Source: Escarpia spicata (Eukaryota > Annelida > Polychaeta > Sabellida > Siboglinidae). Taken from it: 64,000 bases of DNA. Below the pieces are notes generated by a model, which searched no databases, was not told the DNA's origin, and saw nothing but the letters and a program-made list of their open reading frames with translations. The DNA lies in the NCBI GenBank assembly GCA_963995525.1, contig OZ023206.1:44319018-44383017 (forward strand), given 5' to 3'. This document shows positions 23,111-31,779 of this stretch, one piece after another (position 1 is the first letter of the stretch; each line of letters starts with the position of its first letter). Position numbers and translations under genes: made by a program.

Positions 23111-23731
23111 ATGGGCGTGCCGTTGAAGCATCCGTTTACTTGTATAGTGGCCGGCCCCACGGGGTGCGGCAAGACTACTTTCGTCGCTCGTCTAATACGG
23201 CATTCGGCCGCCGTGATCGAGCCGCCGCCCGAGAAAGTCCTGTGGTGCTACGGCCAGTGGCAGGACGCCTACACGGCGATGCCGCCTACAATAGAATTCG
23301 TAGAGGGCCTACCGGATCCGGCACGTTTAGACGCTAAAAGGAGGACCCTTCTAATGCTCGATGACCTCATGGAGGAAACCACTAGTCGGGTCACGACCCT
23401 GTTTACTAAAACAAGCCATCACTGTAATACGTCCGTCGTACAGTTGCTGCAGAATATGTTTCCGAAAGGAAAAGAGAGCCGCACGATTAGTCTGAACGCC
23501 CAATATATGGTGCTATTCAAGAGCCCCCGGGATGCCTGCCAAGTAAGTCACCTAGCAAAACAGATGTATCCGGGTAAGGTTGACTACATGATCGAGTCTT
23601 TCAAAGACGCCACGTCGGCCGCGTACGGCTATCTTTTCGTAGATTTGAAACAGGAAACGGAGGAGGACATGCGTCTGCGCACGTGTATATTTCCGGACGA
23701 CCGCCTCCAGTACGCATACGTGAGGCGATAA
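23111..23731 (+). CDS. A32/FtsK-HerA-type genome-packaging ATPase
   Basis: A 206-aa protein from the ATG at 23,111; the open frame extends upstream without an ATG. Walker A is GPTGCGKT at residues 15-22, and Walker B is LLMLDD at about 80-85. Conserved downstream blocks include TKTSHHCNTSV, QNMFPKGKESRTISLNA and FKSPRD. The C-terminal part keeps AKQMYPG and DATSAAYGYLFVDLKQ. This architecture matches the short packaging ATPases of Polintons, adintoviruses and relatives, which drive DNA into preformed capsids. The frame is intact from start to stop and all nucleotide-binding motifs are present. It lies 38 bp after the NADAR stop. Confidence 0.85.
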   Translation: MGVPLKHPFTCIVAGPTGCGKTTFVARLIRHSAAVIEPPPEKVLWCYGQWQDAYTAMPPTIEFVEGLPDPARLDAKRRTLLMLDDLMEETTSRVTTLFTKTSHHCNTSVVQLLQNMFPKGKESRTISLNAQYMVLFKSPRDACQVSHLAKQMYPGKVDYMIESFKDATSAAYGYLFVDLKQETEEDMRLRTCIFPDDRLQYAYVRR

Positions 23732-23771
23732 AAGGAGGGCGGCGTCACCGCGCGCGTCATTCGCTTTAAGG

Positions 23772-24128
23772 ATGACGGACCGAGTGAAGAGGCATGTCCT
23801 GGCGTTGCAGCTGCTGAGCCGTACTAAGAAGAACGTTGCACTGCGAAAGGCCGTAATCGTCCACGCCGACGCCGACCTCGTGTGTAGTCTGTGCGATTGC
23901 GCATACAACATTTTGATAGGGAACGTGAACATTTCGGCGAAGCAGAAAAAAGTACTGGCAAAATACAAGAAGCACTTGCGTAAGCTGGGGAACAAAAAGG
24001 TTCCCGTCAAACAGAAACGGGCCATTCTGCAAACGGGGTCGGGCGCCTTTCTGACGGCCCTGCTGGCACCGTTAGCAAGCACCGTTTTACTCCCTCTGCC
24101 CAGACAGACTTTCGGCTGGGGAAAGTGA
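23772..24128 (+). CDS. Small basic conserved protein of adintovirus-like elements
   Basis: 118 aa, rich in Lys and Arg, starting MTDRVKRHVLALQLL. It has a middle block with CDCAYNILIGNV, a basic segment KKVLAKYKKHLRKLGNKKV, and a hydrophobic C-terminus (GAFLTALLAPLASTVLLPL). I recognise this arrangement as a recurrent small gene between the ATPase and the next ORF in animal Polinton/adintovirus-like elements. It has been compared with adenovirus core or pX-like proteins. The biochemical role is not established; DNA condensation or capsid-interior packing is an inference from charge. The frame is intact and the stop lies 4 bp before the next ATG. Confidence 0.65.
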   Translation: MTDRVKRHVLALQLLSRTKKNVALRKAVIVHADADLVCSLCDCAYNILIGNVNISAKQKKVLAKYKKHLRKLGNKKVPVKQKRAILQTGSGAFLTALLAPLASTVLLPLPRQTFGWGK

Positions 24129-24132
24129 GAGG

Positions 24133-24849
24133 ATGCAGCACGCAAAGAAGATGGCGTTGGTCGATCCGCGATTGGTGGAGAGCCTACTGCCGCTCATCGA
24201 CCAACCACCGAGCACGACCCGATCGCGTGCGATGAGTAGCCTGGACAGTGACATGAAAAACGTTCTAGAACGATCGGATTTATCGGACCACGATAAGGCG
24301 GTGTCGTACAATCAGCTGCTGGGCCGCTACAACGCGCTAGAGGCGGCCCGAGCGGCGCAGCCAGTACGCGTGTCGATAGTGAGCGGCGGCGAGTCGACGC
24401 CGGCGGCGAAAGAGGCGACAACGACGCCCTCGGACGCCATAGAGCGCGAAATAGTGGACAGCGTGCCGAAAACCCTGAAAGCGAAAGCCGGCCGCCTTAT
24501 TGCAAAAATGAAATCCGATCCGCTGTGTCGATGGAACGACCGCGGCGAGTTCGAGTACGACGGTCGAACGGTTAAGGGGAGCAACATGGTCGACCTCGTG
24601 AACGACCTTATGCGAACACGAAAGAAGATGGCCCATCCTGTAGGGTGGCAAACGTTCGGGGAGCGTATGAGGGGACTGAACGTGCCTATGGAATTCGTCG
24701 GTAACCCCCGGTATCGGAAGGCCATGCAGCACTCGGCGCCGACGTCGGCTAAGCCCATTCGGCTCGGCGAGAGGTGGACGCAGCAACACAGGCGGAGGAC
24801 CGTTAAAAAACGCCGTACCGAAGCGCCGGAGTGGGAGACGTCGTCTTAA
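24133..24849 (+). CDS. Conserved 238-aa protein of adintovirus-like elements, function unknown
   Basis: Starts MQHAKKMALVDP at 24,133. The N-terminal third has SDMKNVLERSDLSDHDKAV, followed by a variable Thr/Ala/Glu-rich linker (about residues 80-100). The conserved core is IEREIVDSVPKTLKAKAGRL (about 100-120), then RWNDRGEFEYDGR, VKGSNMVDLVNDLMR and a GWQTFGERM block near 177. The tail is basic. Orthologues occupy the same place in related elements, and a virion or assembly function is likely but unproven. No catalytic motif is visible. The frame is complete. Confidence 0.65.
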   Translation: MQHAKKMALVDPRLVESLLPLIDQPPSTTRSRAMSSLDSDMKNVLERSDLSDHDKAVSYNQLLGRYNALEAARAAQPVRVSIVSGGESTPAAKEATTTPSDAIEREIVDSVPKTLKAKAGRLIAKMKSDPLCRWNDRGEFEYDGRTVKGSNMVDLVNDLMRTRKKMAHPVGWQTFGERMRGLNVPMEFVGNPRYRKAMQHSAPTSAKPIRLGERWTQQHRRRTVKKRRTEAPEWETSS

Positions 24850-24857
24850 GATTAGCA

Positions 24858-25028
24858 ATGCGAAGGTCGGTGATCGTCGTCGTAGCCGCCACAGTGCTTG
24901 TCCTTGTCTACGTCGGCATATTGGCGTGCGTCAATCGTGATTGTTTATCAACATTGTCATGGTGTCCGGGTGGACTCGTGGCGCTAAACGAAAGCGTCGA
25001 ACTCGACAAAGAGACGATCCTCTTTTGA
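24858..25028 (+). CDS. Small single-pass membrane protein (possible)
   Basis: 56 aa from the ATG at 24,858, nine bases after the previous stop. It begins MRRSVIVVVAATVLVLVYVG, a basic start followed by a strong hydrophobic segment (residues 4-21), consistent with a signal anchor, and then a Cys-containing tail. The 3' part overlaps the start of the integrase frame in another reading frame. Small membrane ORFs are common in this gene neighbourhood, but with no family recognised this one is only plausible. Confidence 0.4.
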   Translation: MRRSVIVVVAATVLVLVYVGILACVNRDCLSTLSWCPGGLVALNESVELDKETILF

Positions 25029-25837
25029 GGCGCGCCTATTACGACCCGACACAGGCGGGCAGTTATGGCGGCGTCGACGCATTGTATAGGGGGGTCGCAG
25101 CACGCAAACCGGTCGTCCAGCGGTGGCTGGCGGCCCAAGATACGTACACCCTGCACAAACCGGTTAAACGAAATTTCAAACGACGCTGCGTTATCGTCGG
25201 CGGCCGAAACCAGCAGTGGCAAGCCGATTTGGTCGACGTCACTACACTGAACAAATTCAATGACGGCATAACGAGCGTCGTGGAACGATTCATTAGGACG
25301 CTGAAGACGCGCATGTGGCGCTATTTTACGAAACATCAGACGCTGCGACACGTAGAGGCGTTGCCGCATCTCGTACGATCGAACAACAACGCCTAACATC
25401 GAAGCATCGGCAGGACGCCGGCGAGCGTTAACGCCGAAAACCAGGACAACGTATGGCAACGACTGTACGGGGGCGCCGCCGGCGGCGGTAAACCGAAACT
25501 GCGAGAGGGAGACCGCGTGCGCATCAGCAAGGCGAAGGGTCGGTTCAGAAAAGGGTACATGGCTAACTGGAGCGAAGAGCTCTTCACCATCGTAGAGGCG
25601 CATCCGTCCGAGCCGCCCGTGTATCGGCTGGAGGACGACGCTGGGACGCCGCTAGAGGGCACCTTCTACGAGGAGGAAGTACAACGCGTGATCGTCCCGA
25701 AGGACAAACTGTATCGCGTGGAGGACGTTCTACGGCGTCGTAAGGGGGGCGCTGAAGTGCTCGTGAAATGGAGCGGCTATCCGGCCTCGTTCAACAGCTG
25801 GATCGACGCCGGGGCGCTCGTGGACTATAAAGGGTAG
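24959..25837 (+). pseudogene. Retrovirus-type integrase with C-terminal chromodomain, internally deleted and with a stop
   Basis: The N-terminal part (from the ATG at 24,959) is basic and leads to the start of the RNase H-like core: the WQADLVD block with the first catalytic Asp at about codon 90. Directly afterwards the sequence jumps to a TSVVERFIRTLK block that normally lies roughly 100 residues further on and holds the catalytic Glu. The central core including the second Asp is therefore missing, in frame. An in-frame TAA follows at 25,394-25,396. The frame then continues through the C-terminal region to a chromodomain (YRVEDVLRRR, VLVKWSGYP, FNSWI) and ends at 25,837. An intact enzyme would insert element DNA; this copy cannot. 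The chromodomain probably guided insertion toward chromatin in the active ancestor. Confidence 0.8.
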
Positions 25838-25975
25838 GGCGGTCGTGGCGTCGCCGGACAGTCTTGTGGATGCGCCACATTGCGTGCTGGCGCCTACACG
25901 AGGCGGGTCTGTGCAACGGTTTTTCGTTCTTTGATAAAGGTCCCTGCTGCATTGAGAGACCGCAGTGGCGCTACG

Positions 25976-26317
25976 ATGACCGACGGGGCGACATCCAACG
26001 AGACGCCTACAAGCGGGCCATACGCTGGGTCGGCAGCCGACGAAAACGAGTCAAGCGCCTTCGCGATCGACGCCAACGCGGACTGCGTCGACGCGTCCAC
26101 GCCAATCACCCCCTCCGTCCGCGAACACGCTCCATGGCATTTCTTCGGGAGCGACTGCCCTAGATCCGAGATCATCTTCATATGCCAGGTCGTCATCCTG
26201 TACTCAGTCATCATCGTGAGTATATACAATATGTCGAGAGGGCAGGGCGACTCCAACCTGTGGACGGCCCTGTTGAGTAGCTGTCTCGGCTACCTGCTCC
26301 CGAGTCCGTCTATATGA
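25976..26317 (+). CDS. Conserved single-pass membrane protein of adintovirus-like elements
   Basis: 113 aa from the ATG at 25,976. The first ~60 residues are Ser/Thr/Asp-rich and hydrophilic. A hydrophobic segment at about 66-85 (IIFICQVVILYSVIIVSIYN) is followed by a short conserved tail, DSNLWTALLSSCLGYLLPSP. The C-terminal motif after the membrane segment is what I recognise from related elements, always just upstream of the next structural gene. Likely a virion or infected-cell membrane protein; function unknown. The stop lies 8 bp before the next ATG. Confidence 0.6.
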   Translation: MTDGATSNETPTSGPYAGSAADENESSAFAIDANADCVDASTPITPSVREHAPWHFFGSDCPRSEIIFICQVVILYSVIIVSIYNMSRGQGDSNLWTALLSSCLGYLLPSPSI

Positions 26318-26324
26318 CGTCGCG

Positions 26325-27167
26325 ATGGCTTCGTCTAACTTTTACCTGGTCCTGCCGAGCAATGCGTCCATGAAGGAGCACCCCGAAAACACGTTGACTC
26401 ACTACACCACGAAGCTGCCGCGGCGCATCGACCTGTCTGGCCAATGGGAGTGCGGTATGGTAAATCTACAGTACCCGCACACGTGGTACAACGTGAGGGT
26501 CGCGGACTCGTATTTTCACCTGTCCTGCAGGACGGCGTCACCCAATACACTGTTTAACTTCGGCGGCGAGACGGTTTTCCGACAGGGACAAATTCCTTAC
26601 GGATTTTACAACAGCGCTTACGAGCTGACGCGAGAGCACAACGAGGAACTGGTGAAACTGAGCACCGACGCCGTCAAGGCACGCCTGACGTACAGCACCA
26701 TCACCAACCGGATGACGTTATATCTATCGCAGCGTGTCGAATTTCGCTTGCCGCCCGATAGCCGGCTGAAGAACGTGCTAGGTTTCGAATCGGCAGTCAT
26801 CGCGAGCCCCCTCTTTGGACCTTCGGCCGGCAGCGGAAACGCCACCTATACCTACGAGCACGAGGGCCTGCATACGGTGGACATGAACGCGGGTTTCTAC
26901 ACGCTGTACGTGTACACCGATATCGTGGAGACGCTCATCGTCGGCGACACGTTTGCCCCGCTCCTTCGACCCGTCGCCATCTTCGGGCTGAACGGGGCCA
27001 CTATTGCGAACTCGTTCGACCGCATTCAATACGTGCCCCTCCTGCGGCGCCAATTCGAGACGGTCGAGATCGATATAAGGGACGACTTCGGTCAACCGAT
27101 ACCATTCGAGGGGGGAAAACTCGTGACGACGCTTCACATCAGACGCTGCAAATCTAAATTGTTTTAA
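26325..27167 (+). CDS. 280-aa virion-type protein, candidate minor capsid (penton-like) protein
   Basis: An intact 280-codon frame starting at 26,325. It has a hallmark N-terminal block (YLVLPSNASM, then HPENTLTHYTTKLP) and WECGMVNLQYPHTWYN at about 42-57. A Tyr/Thr-rich, beta-strand-like body follows, with a C-terminal VTTLHIRR motif. The predicted strand-rich, helix-poor composition and its place just before the basic protein and the major-capsid-type gene fit a jelly-roll minor capsid protein. The penton assignment is inference from position and composition, not from a solved relative. No damage is visible. Preceding and following genes are separated by 8 and 2 bp. Confidence 0.55.
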   Translation: MASSNFYLVLPSNASMKEHPENTLTHYTTKLPRRIDLSGQWECGMVNLQYPHTWYNVRVADSYFHLSCRTASPNTLFNFGGETVFRQGQIPYGFYNSAYELTREHNEELVKLSTDAVKARLTYSTITNRMTLYLSQRVEFRLPPDSRLKNVLGFESAVIASPLFGPSAGSGNATYTYEHEGLHTVDMNAGFYTLYVYTDIVETLIVGDTFAPLLRPVAIFGLNGATIANSFDRIQYVPLLRRQFETVEIDIRDDFGQPIPFEGGKLVTTLHIRRCKSKLF

Positions 27168-27169
27168 CG

Positions 27170-27586
27170 ATGACGACGCGCAACGCGTACGACGACTACT
27201 ACCTTCGTCAGGTCGGCGGCGCGCTGCCCGTCTTCGTCGGTGGTCGAGTCCAGCGGGGTCACGGTCTGGGCAATCTCTTCGGCAGTCTGTTTCGAAGCGC
27301 CATGCCGCTTATTAAGAGGGGCGCCGTGGCGCTGGGGAAGCGCGCCCTTAATACGGGCGTACGCGTGGCGCAGGACATCGTCGCCGGCCAGAATCTGAAA
27401 CAGTCGTTAAAAAGGCGCGCGAAAGAGGCCGGCGCCGACCTGCTCGACGGCCTACTGAATAGGCTGCCGCCGCCGAAAAAACGACACCGCCGCATAAAGC
27501 CACCGGGTAAGGCGGCGACGACCAGTAAGAAGAAGGGGTGCCGCCCGAAACGGACGTCACCGCCGAGCGATATATTCAGTCGTTAG
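27170..27586 (+). CDS. Basic pVI/pX-like virion protein
   Basis: 138 aa starting at 27,170. The N-terminus YYLRQVGGALPVFVGGR is followed by a Gly-rich block RGHGLGNLFGSLFRSAMP, an amphipathic helix region (to about residue 90), and a strongly basic, Pro-rich tail (KKRHRRIKPPGK). The GG-type sequences near the start resemble sites cut by adenovirus-like maturation proteases, although no protease gene remains in the window. The pattern matches adenovirus minor-core or membrane-lytic-like proteins reported in adintoviruses. The reading frame is complete. Confidence 0.6.
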   Translation: MTTRNAYDDYYLRQVGGALPVFVGGRVQRGHGLGNLFGSLFRSAMPLIKRGAVALGKRALNTGVRVAQDIVAGQNLKQSLKRRAKEAGADLLDGLLNRLPPPKKRHRRIKPPGKAATTSKKKGCRPKRTSPPSDIFSR

Positions 27587-27592
27587 TGAAAA

Positions 27593-27685
27593 ATGGCGTT
27601 CGTGCATCGGCAATCGTGCGAGGGCATCAAGACCGAACTGGACCTGTTCGACATGCCGCCGACGCAGACGAGCATCGTGAGCTAG
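27593..27685 (+). pseudogene. Major-capsid-type gene (F54H12.2-like), 5' stub of 30 codons
   Basis: The ATG at 27,593 starts a frame (MAFVHRQSCE, then TELDLFDMPPTQTSI) that matches the beginning of the long 'F54H12.2-like' proteins, thought to be the major capsid proteins of these elements and usually several hundred residues long. After 30 codons it ends at a TAG (27,683-27,685). About ten bases later, CR1-like LINE sequence begins. The rest of the gene is absent from the window, so the cassette is broken here. Confidence 0.65.
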
Positions 27686-27696
27686 AGGATCTGATC

Positions 27697-27960
27697 TTGC
27701 ATTAGCAAAGGAGCAGAGTAGATTGGATATAAGAAAGTGTTCATTTTCACAAAGGACTGTAAATGAATGGAACAGATTACCTGCTGATTGAGTGGGTGCT
27801 AGTAGCGTGAATATGTTTAAAAATAAAATCGACACATACCTCAGACGGGCGGGATACACATAGATAAAAAGGTCGGACTCTCGATAAGCCAAGGGCTTCC
27901 TTGTCCACCTGCTACCTAGAGTTAATTATCTGGGTGGCAATCTTGTTAAATCTTGTTAAA
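27697..27960 (+). mobile_element. 5'-truncated CR1-like LINE 3' fragment
   Basis: About 260 bp closely similar to 2,427-2,690 of the CR1-like copy in the first palindrome (cattagcaaaggagca ... ttgttaaatcttgttaaa), including the 3' repeat. It interrupts the major-capsid-type gene. An extra 'gacgggcgg'-like interruption near 27,843 and a stop show it is old. Confidence 0.85.
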
Positions 27961-30600
27961 CACATTTCACGTAGCTATTCGAGTGTGTTTGCGAAGGTCA
28001 ATATCATGTCCGTTGGCGGTTCGAGGTCGATTCCGTAGAATGTCCGATCGTAACGAATTTGATGTGACTTGTGCAACCAAGGGTGCTTGTGCTGGGTTGG
28101 TCAGGCCCCATACAAGCATTTCACCAGGATGCCGAGTTATGGCATCGCTGGCAACGGTGAAATAAGGTTAGCTGTACATGGGCGGGTCATCATAGACTAG
28201 GTGATGACCGTTACAAAGCCGAAGCACTTCCAGTGGCAAGAACGTGGAGGTCTCCCACCACCACCACGACAGGATCGGGTCAGCCACCAAGAAAGAACGA
28301 CGGTCATATTGTTCAAGGTGATATCTCGGAACAGTCAGCAGACCTTGTTCGGCCGATCTACGTGATCTACTCGGCGTGTAGAATGTCACGAGCGATGAGA
28401 TGTACGCAGGGCCGAGACATTTCCTAATCAACGCGATGCTTCGGAGGTGACAATATGCCACCTGGCAAACACGACGCACTTGATTCAACATCGCATAGTG
28501 TTGTCGAGTAGAACGCTGATGTCGCATATAACCGGCTTCGGCGAAACAGCTTAGCCACATACATCAATGACTTGGTCAAAAGGCGGGTGAACAAGTTTCC
28601 GATTGTTCATTGCAGATATGACGATCACCTCGGTTTTGTTCTCGTTAAGCAGGAGACTACGGTAAGACATCCACGCTTTCACATCGGTGGTACAACGAGA
28701 TATTCGGTCGGTGTCCATTGTAAGTGGCTGGTCACGGGGAATGTCCACATATAATTGCATAACATCAGCGTACATATGACAGCGCAGTTGTTGATATTCA
28801 GAAACATTATTGAGTCCAACGCAGTAGATCGTGAACAGAAGAGGTGCGAGCACGCTATCTTGAGGCACACCCCATGTTAGATCGACACTTCTTGAAATTA
28901 TATTGCCAAATTTAACTGCATGTGTTCGCTGTGACAGATACGACTTCAACCAGTACATTGCGTTGCCACGTTGTAGGAATGCAGTTGGCATTGCGAGCGT
29001 GCAGTCATCAGCCGTGTACTGATATCAGTGATCTTATCTGTCAAGTAAGAGACTAATCGCTCTCCTAGCTAATCCGAGTAGTCGTCACATTACTGGGGAG
29101 CACAGGCGTACGAGTACGACTCATCAAATTGTTCGTGATGCGATACATTTCTTTGGTATCGTGAGATGTAGCTTCGATTTCAGCACAGTAATAACCATAT
29201 TTGGTTGTGGCGATGCTCTGTTTACGCAAGCCACTGTAAATTTCACGATGGACAGCTAGCCGCGTGTGACGCCACTTGTGTTGCCGATGTCACATGTTGT
29301 TTTAGGTTTACATCGTTCAGCAATGCAGTTAAGTCACGTGCATCTTTGTCGTCGTCGTTTCCATAGCGAACATTGAAGTCACCGAGTATAACGATTCAGG
29401 TGTTTCGAAGCGAAACGCATTCGAAAAATTCGTCGAATTCTACGAGGAATTGGCAAAAGGACTTCGACTTGCGACCAGACGACGGTGGTCGACAAATTAC
29501 AAAGATGTGTGCTGTTGCCGCAAATATCGACCCGCGTAGCATCACTTCAAGGCTTTCGAAAAAATCCGAAAAACTTAAGTCACGAGCATCTTTGTCGTCA
29601 TCGTTTCCATAGCGAACATTGAAGTCACCGAGTATAACGATTCAGGTGTTTCGAAGCGAAACGCATTCGAAAAATTCGTCGATTTCTACGAGGAATTGGC
29701 AAAAGGACTTCGACTTGCGACCAGACGACGGTGGTCGACAAATTACAAAGATGTGTGCTGTTGCCGCAAATATCGACCCGCGTAGCATCACTTCAAGGCT
29801 TTCGAAAAAATCCGAAAAACTTAAGTCACGAGCATCTTTGTCGTCATCGTTTCCATAGCGAACATTGAAGTCACCGAGTATAACGATTCAGGTGTTTCGA
29901 AGCGAAACGCATTCGAAAAATTCGTCGATTTCTACGAGGAATTGGCAAAAGGACTTCGACTTGCGACCAGACGACGGTGGTCGACAAATTACAAAGATGT
30001 GTGCTGTTGCCGCAAATCTCGACCCGCGTAGCATCACTTCAAGGCTTTCGAAAAAATCCGTGGTCTGGATAGAGAAAGATGGAAGGAGGTCTTAAGAAAG
30101 AGTCCAATTCCCCCACCCCGTCGATCGCTCCGCGGGATATGTTTTAAATTATAACCGTGAGGGACCATCGCAGAAGTGAAAGTATCATCATTAATGCACA
30201 ACCACGTCTCTGTCAGGCACATGATGTCGATGTCGTTTTCACATATGTAGTCTGTGACAAAGTCTGCTTTCTTACGAAGAGACCTTACGTTTAACAGCCC
30301 AATCGTGGCAGTAGTTGGGCTATCAAACGTAAGTCGAATCAGATTCTGCCTTCAGATGTTACGTCTCGCGGTAAACGATGGACGGGGTGATGGTTAATTA
30401 GCACATTAATTGCTCTTTGTTTTGACCTCCATGCCCTACAGCCCCTGCGAGTCCGCCGATTGTTCAAGCGTCCAAGTGGTCCAAGTGGTCCAAGTTGTGC
30501 CGCATAAGCGTCTAGCAATCTGTTCACAATGGCGAGTCCAATCCGTAGTACGTCAGTTCGATTGTACGCGAACATGCTGTGAAGAATGGCTGTGCAGTGG
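27961..30600 (-). pseudogene. Non-LTR retrotransposon (CR1/L2-group type), minus strand, decayed
   Basis: Read on the minus strand from about 30,575. It shows an RRTRRGCRAWRSKQR block, LLNVRSLRKKADF (start of the endonuclease), LTETWLCINDD and HIPRSDRRGGGIGL. A segment with VICRPPSSGR and VILGDFNVRYG is present three times, then RDLTALLNDVNLKQHV. After a gap come RT blocks (28,991-28,551: GVPQDSVLAPLLFTIY, HMYADVMQLYV, KAWMSYRSLLLNENKTEV) and a C-terminal part (28,560-28,168: AYCHLRSIALIRKCL). The YADD motif reads YADV, so the catalytic pair is damaged. The 3' part reaches toward the CR1 fragment. Confidence 0.75.
29331..30060. repeat. 246-bp tandem triplication inside the LINE endonuclease region
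   Basis: Three nearly identical copies, offset by exactly 246 bp (for example the agtataacgattcaggtg phrase near 29,379, 29,625 and 29,871). On the minus strand each contains the VILGDFNVRYGNDDDKDA endonuclease core. 246 is a multiple of three, so the duplication keeps frame, but a stop occurs in each copy before the GDFN block. Confidence 0.95.
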
Positions 30601-31190
30601 TCCTGTTGTTGTCGTCACGCCTGGTCGATCAGCAGCAATGTTGTGGCACAGGTGCATTTTACTGCGCAGTTCACTGTACAGGTATAAATTACTAAAATAC
30701 TGAAGAGTCACTAAACACTTCCCAAAACAGCATAGTCCATCGTCGATCTGATACAATCATAAAACAACTGTAAAAAGTGCAATGCCGAATAGAAATTAGA
30801 AACTGGTAAAAATGCCAAATGTATAAGAGCTTGCTATGGTGCAGCAACGTAGAGGCGCAACACATAATAAGACAAGTATGTCATTAAACAGCGACACCGT
30901 TGCTGTCAACCATATAGCTTACGCCACTCTGGGAGTTGGGGTGTAGATCTACGGGTCGACGTAACGAAGCGTGTAGCGGGGGGGGGGTCAGGGTGCGCTT
31001 TACCTAAAAAATATGTGTTAGCTTGTTTAAATGTCAATGTTTGATTGGTAATGCTTAAAAGATACCAAGTTAGGGGCACTCAGAAGAATATGTCTTTAAG
31101 GTTCTGAGGCTAACAATAAAAACGAGTCCCAAATAGCTTCAATATAATTTTCACTACTAGCAAAATGTTGATTGGTAGATAATTGTCAGT
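30601..31190. other. Intergenic sequence flanking the palindromic element
   Basis: No gene recognised; includes a poly-G run at 30,979-30,987. This is the left side of the insertion site of the 25.6-kb element. Confidence 0.6.
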
Positions 31191-31196
31191 GGTGAT
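31191..31196. repeat. Target-site duplication, left (GGTGAT)
   Basis: ggtgat lies immediately before the left terminus and is repeated exactly at 56,771-56,776, immediately after the right terminus. A 6-bp duplication is characteristic of Polinton/Maverick insertion. Confidence 0.8.
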
Positions 31197-31448
31197 AGTA
31201 GTATGTAGAGTCCACATGCCCTCGCCCCGCCCCCTTTTAGGCCTAAATCCATGCATAAAAAAAGTCCTTATCTTTTTCGGGAACCTACTTATAAAAAAAT
31301 ATCAAAGGGTTTTGTGTAACCTGAGATAAATCGGGAACCTACTTATAAAAAACGTGATTGATGGCCTGTCACTTTTGATTGATAATATTAAGGCGCCATC
31401 TAGCGATTATTCCAGTAATTAGTTTAGCCCTAGCGATCAACGTTAACG

Positions 31449-31449
31449 G

Positions 31450-31480
<31 letters not shown>

Positions 31481-31556
31481 AATTAAATTTAATTAATTAA
31501 TAAATTAATTAAAATTAATTAATTAATTATAATTAATTAATTAATTTATTTATTTA
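31449..31556. repeat. (TA)n and (TTAA)n microsatellite, left
   Basis: atatatatat is followed by repeated aattaatt. Flanked on both sides by the same cctagcgatcaacgt motif. Mirrored at about 56,410-56,516. Confidence 0.95.
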
Positions 31557-31675
31557 TCCCTAGCGATCAACGTAGGACCTATCGTTGTGCTTACGTAAGC
31601 AGCGTCCCTAGCGACCGTTGTAATGCGTATAGTTCCCTGTATATAACCGCGATAAAGCCACTCATAAATGCAGGC

Positions 31676-31747
31676 GCCGGATTAGCTCTCCTGGGAGAGC
31701 GTTCGACTAGGGATCGAAAGATTCCGGGTCCGAATCCGTACGTCGGC
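31676..31747 (+). tRNA. tRNA-like sequence in the left arm (anticodon position AGG)
   Basis: 72 nt fold into a cloverleaf-like order. The D stem is GCTC/GAGC, and the anticodon stem TTCGA/TCGAA encloses the 7-nt loop CTAGGGA, putting AGG at the anticodon (Pro). A T-arm-like CCGGGTCCGAATCCG follows, and the acceptor ends start GCCGG and finish CGGC. A run of eight T starts at 31,749, right for a Pol III terminator. Weak points: T-loop TCC instead of TTC, two acceptor mismatches and T-stem mismatches. The body resembles tRNA-Phe more than tRNA-Pro. It may be a decayed tRNA or one used as a structure. Confidence 0.55.
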
Positions 31748-31778
31748 CTTTTTTTTATAGATGCGACCTCGCCATCTA

Positions 31779-31779
<1 letters not shown>

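Larger units (their letters stand above)
22227..27696 (+). mobile_element. Endogenous Polinton/adintovirus-like gene cassette (partial, decayed)
   Basis: Compact, intron-free, GC-rich genes, all on the plus strand and spaced by 2-140 bp: NADAR, packaging ATPase, small basic protein, 238-aa conserved protein, small membrane ORF, chromodomain integrase, second membrane protein, 280-aa virion-type protein, basic 138-aa protein, major-capsid-type start. The combination of a retrovirus-like integrase and an FtsK/HerA-type packaging ATPase with capsid-type genes is the hallmark of Polintons/Mavericks and adintoviruses. DNA polymerase B and the maturation protease are not in the cassette. The right side is lost at the CR1 fragment (27,697). 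A possible left terminus is the AGTATTAGTC at 22,229; it begins AGTA, like the terminus of the palindromic element, but has no partner, so the start is tentative. Confidence 0.8.
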
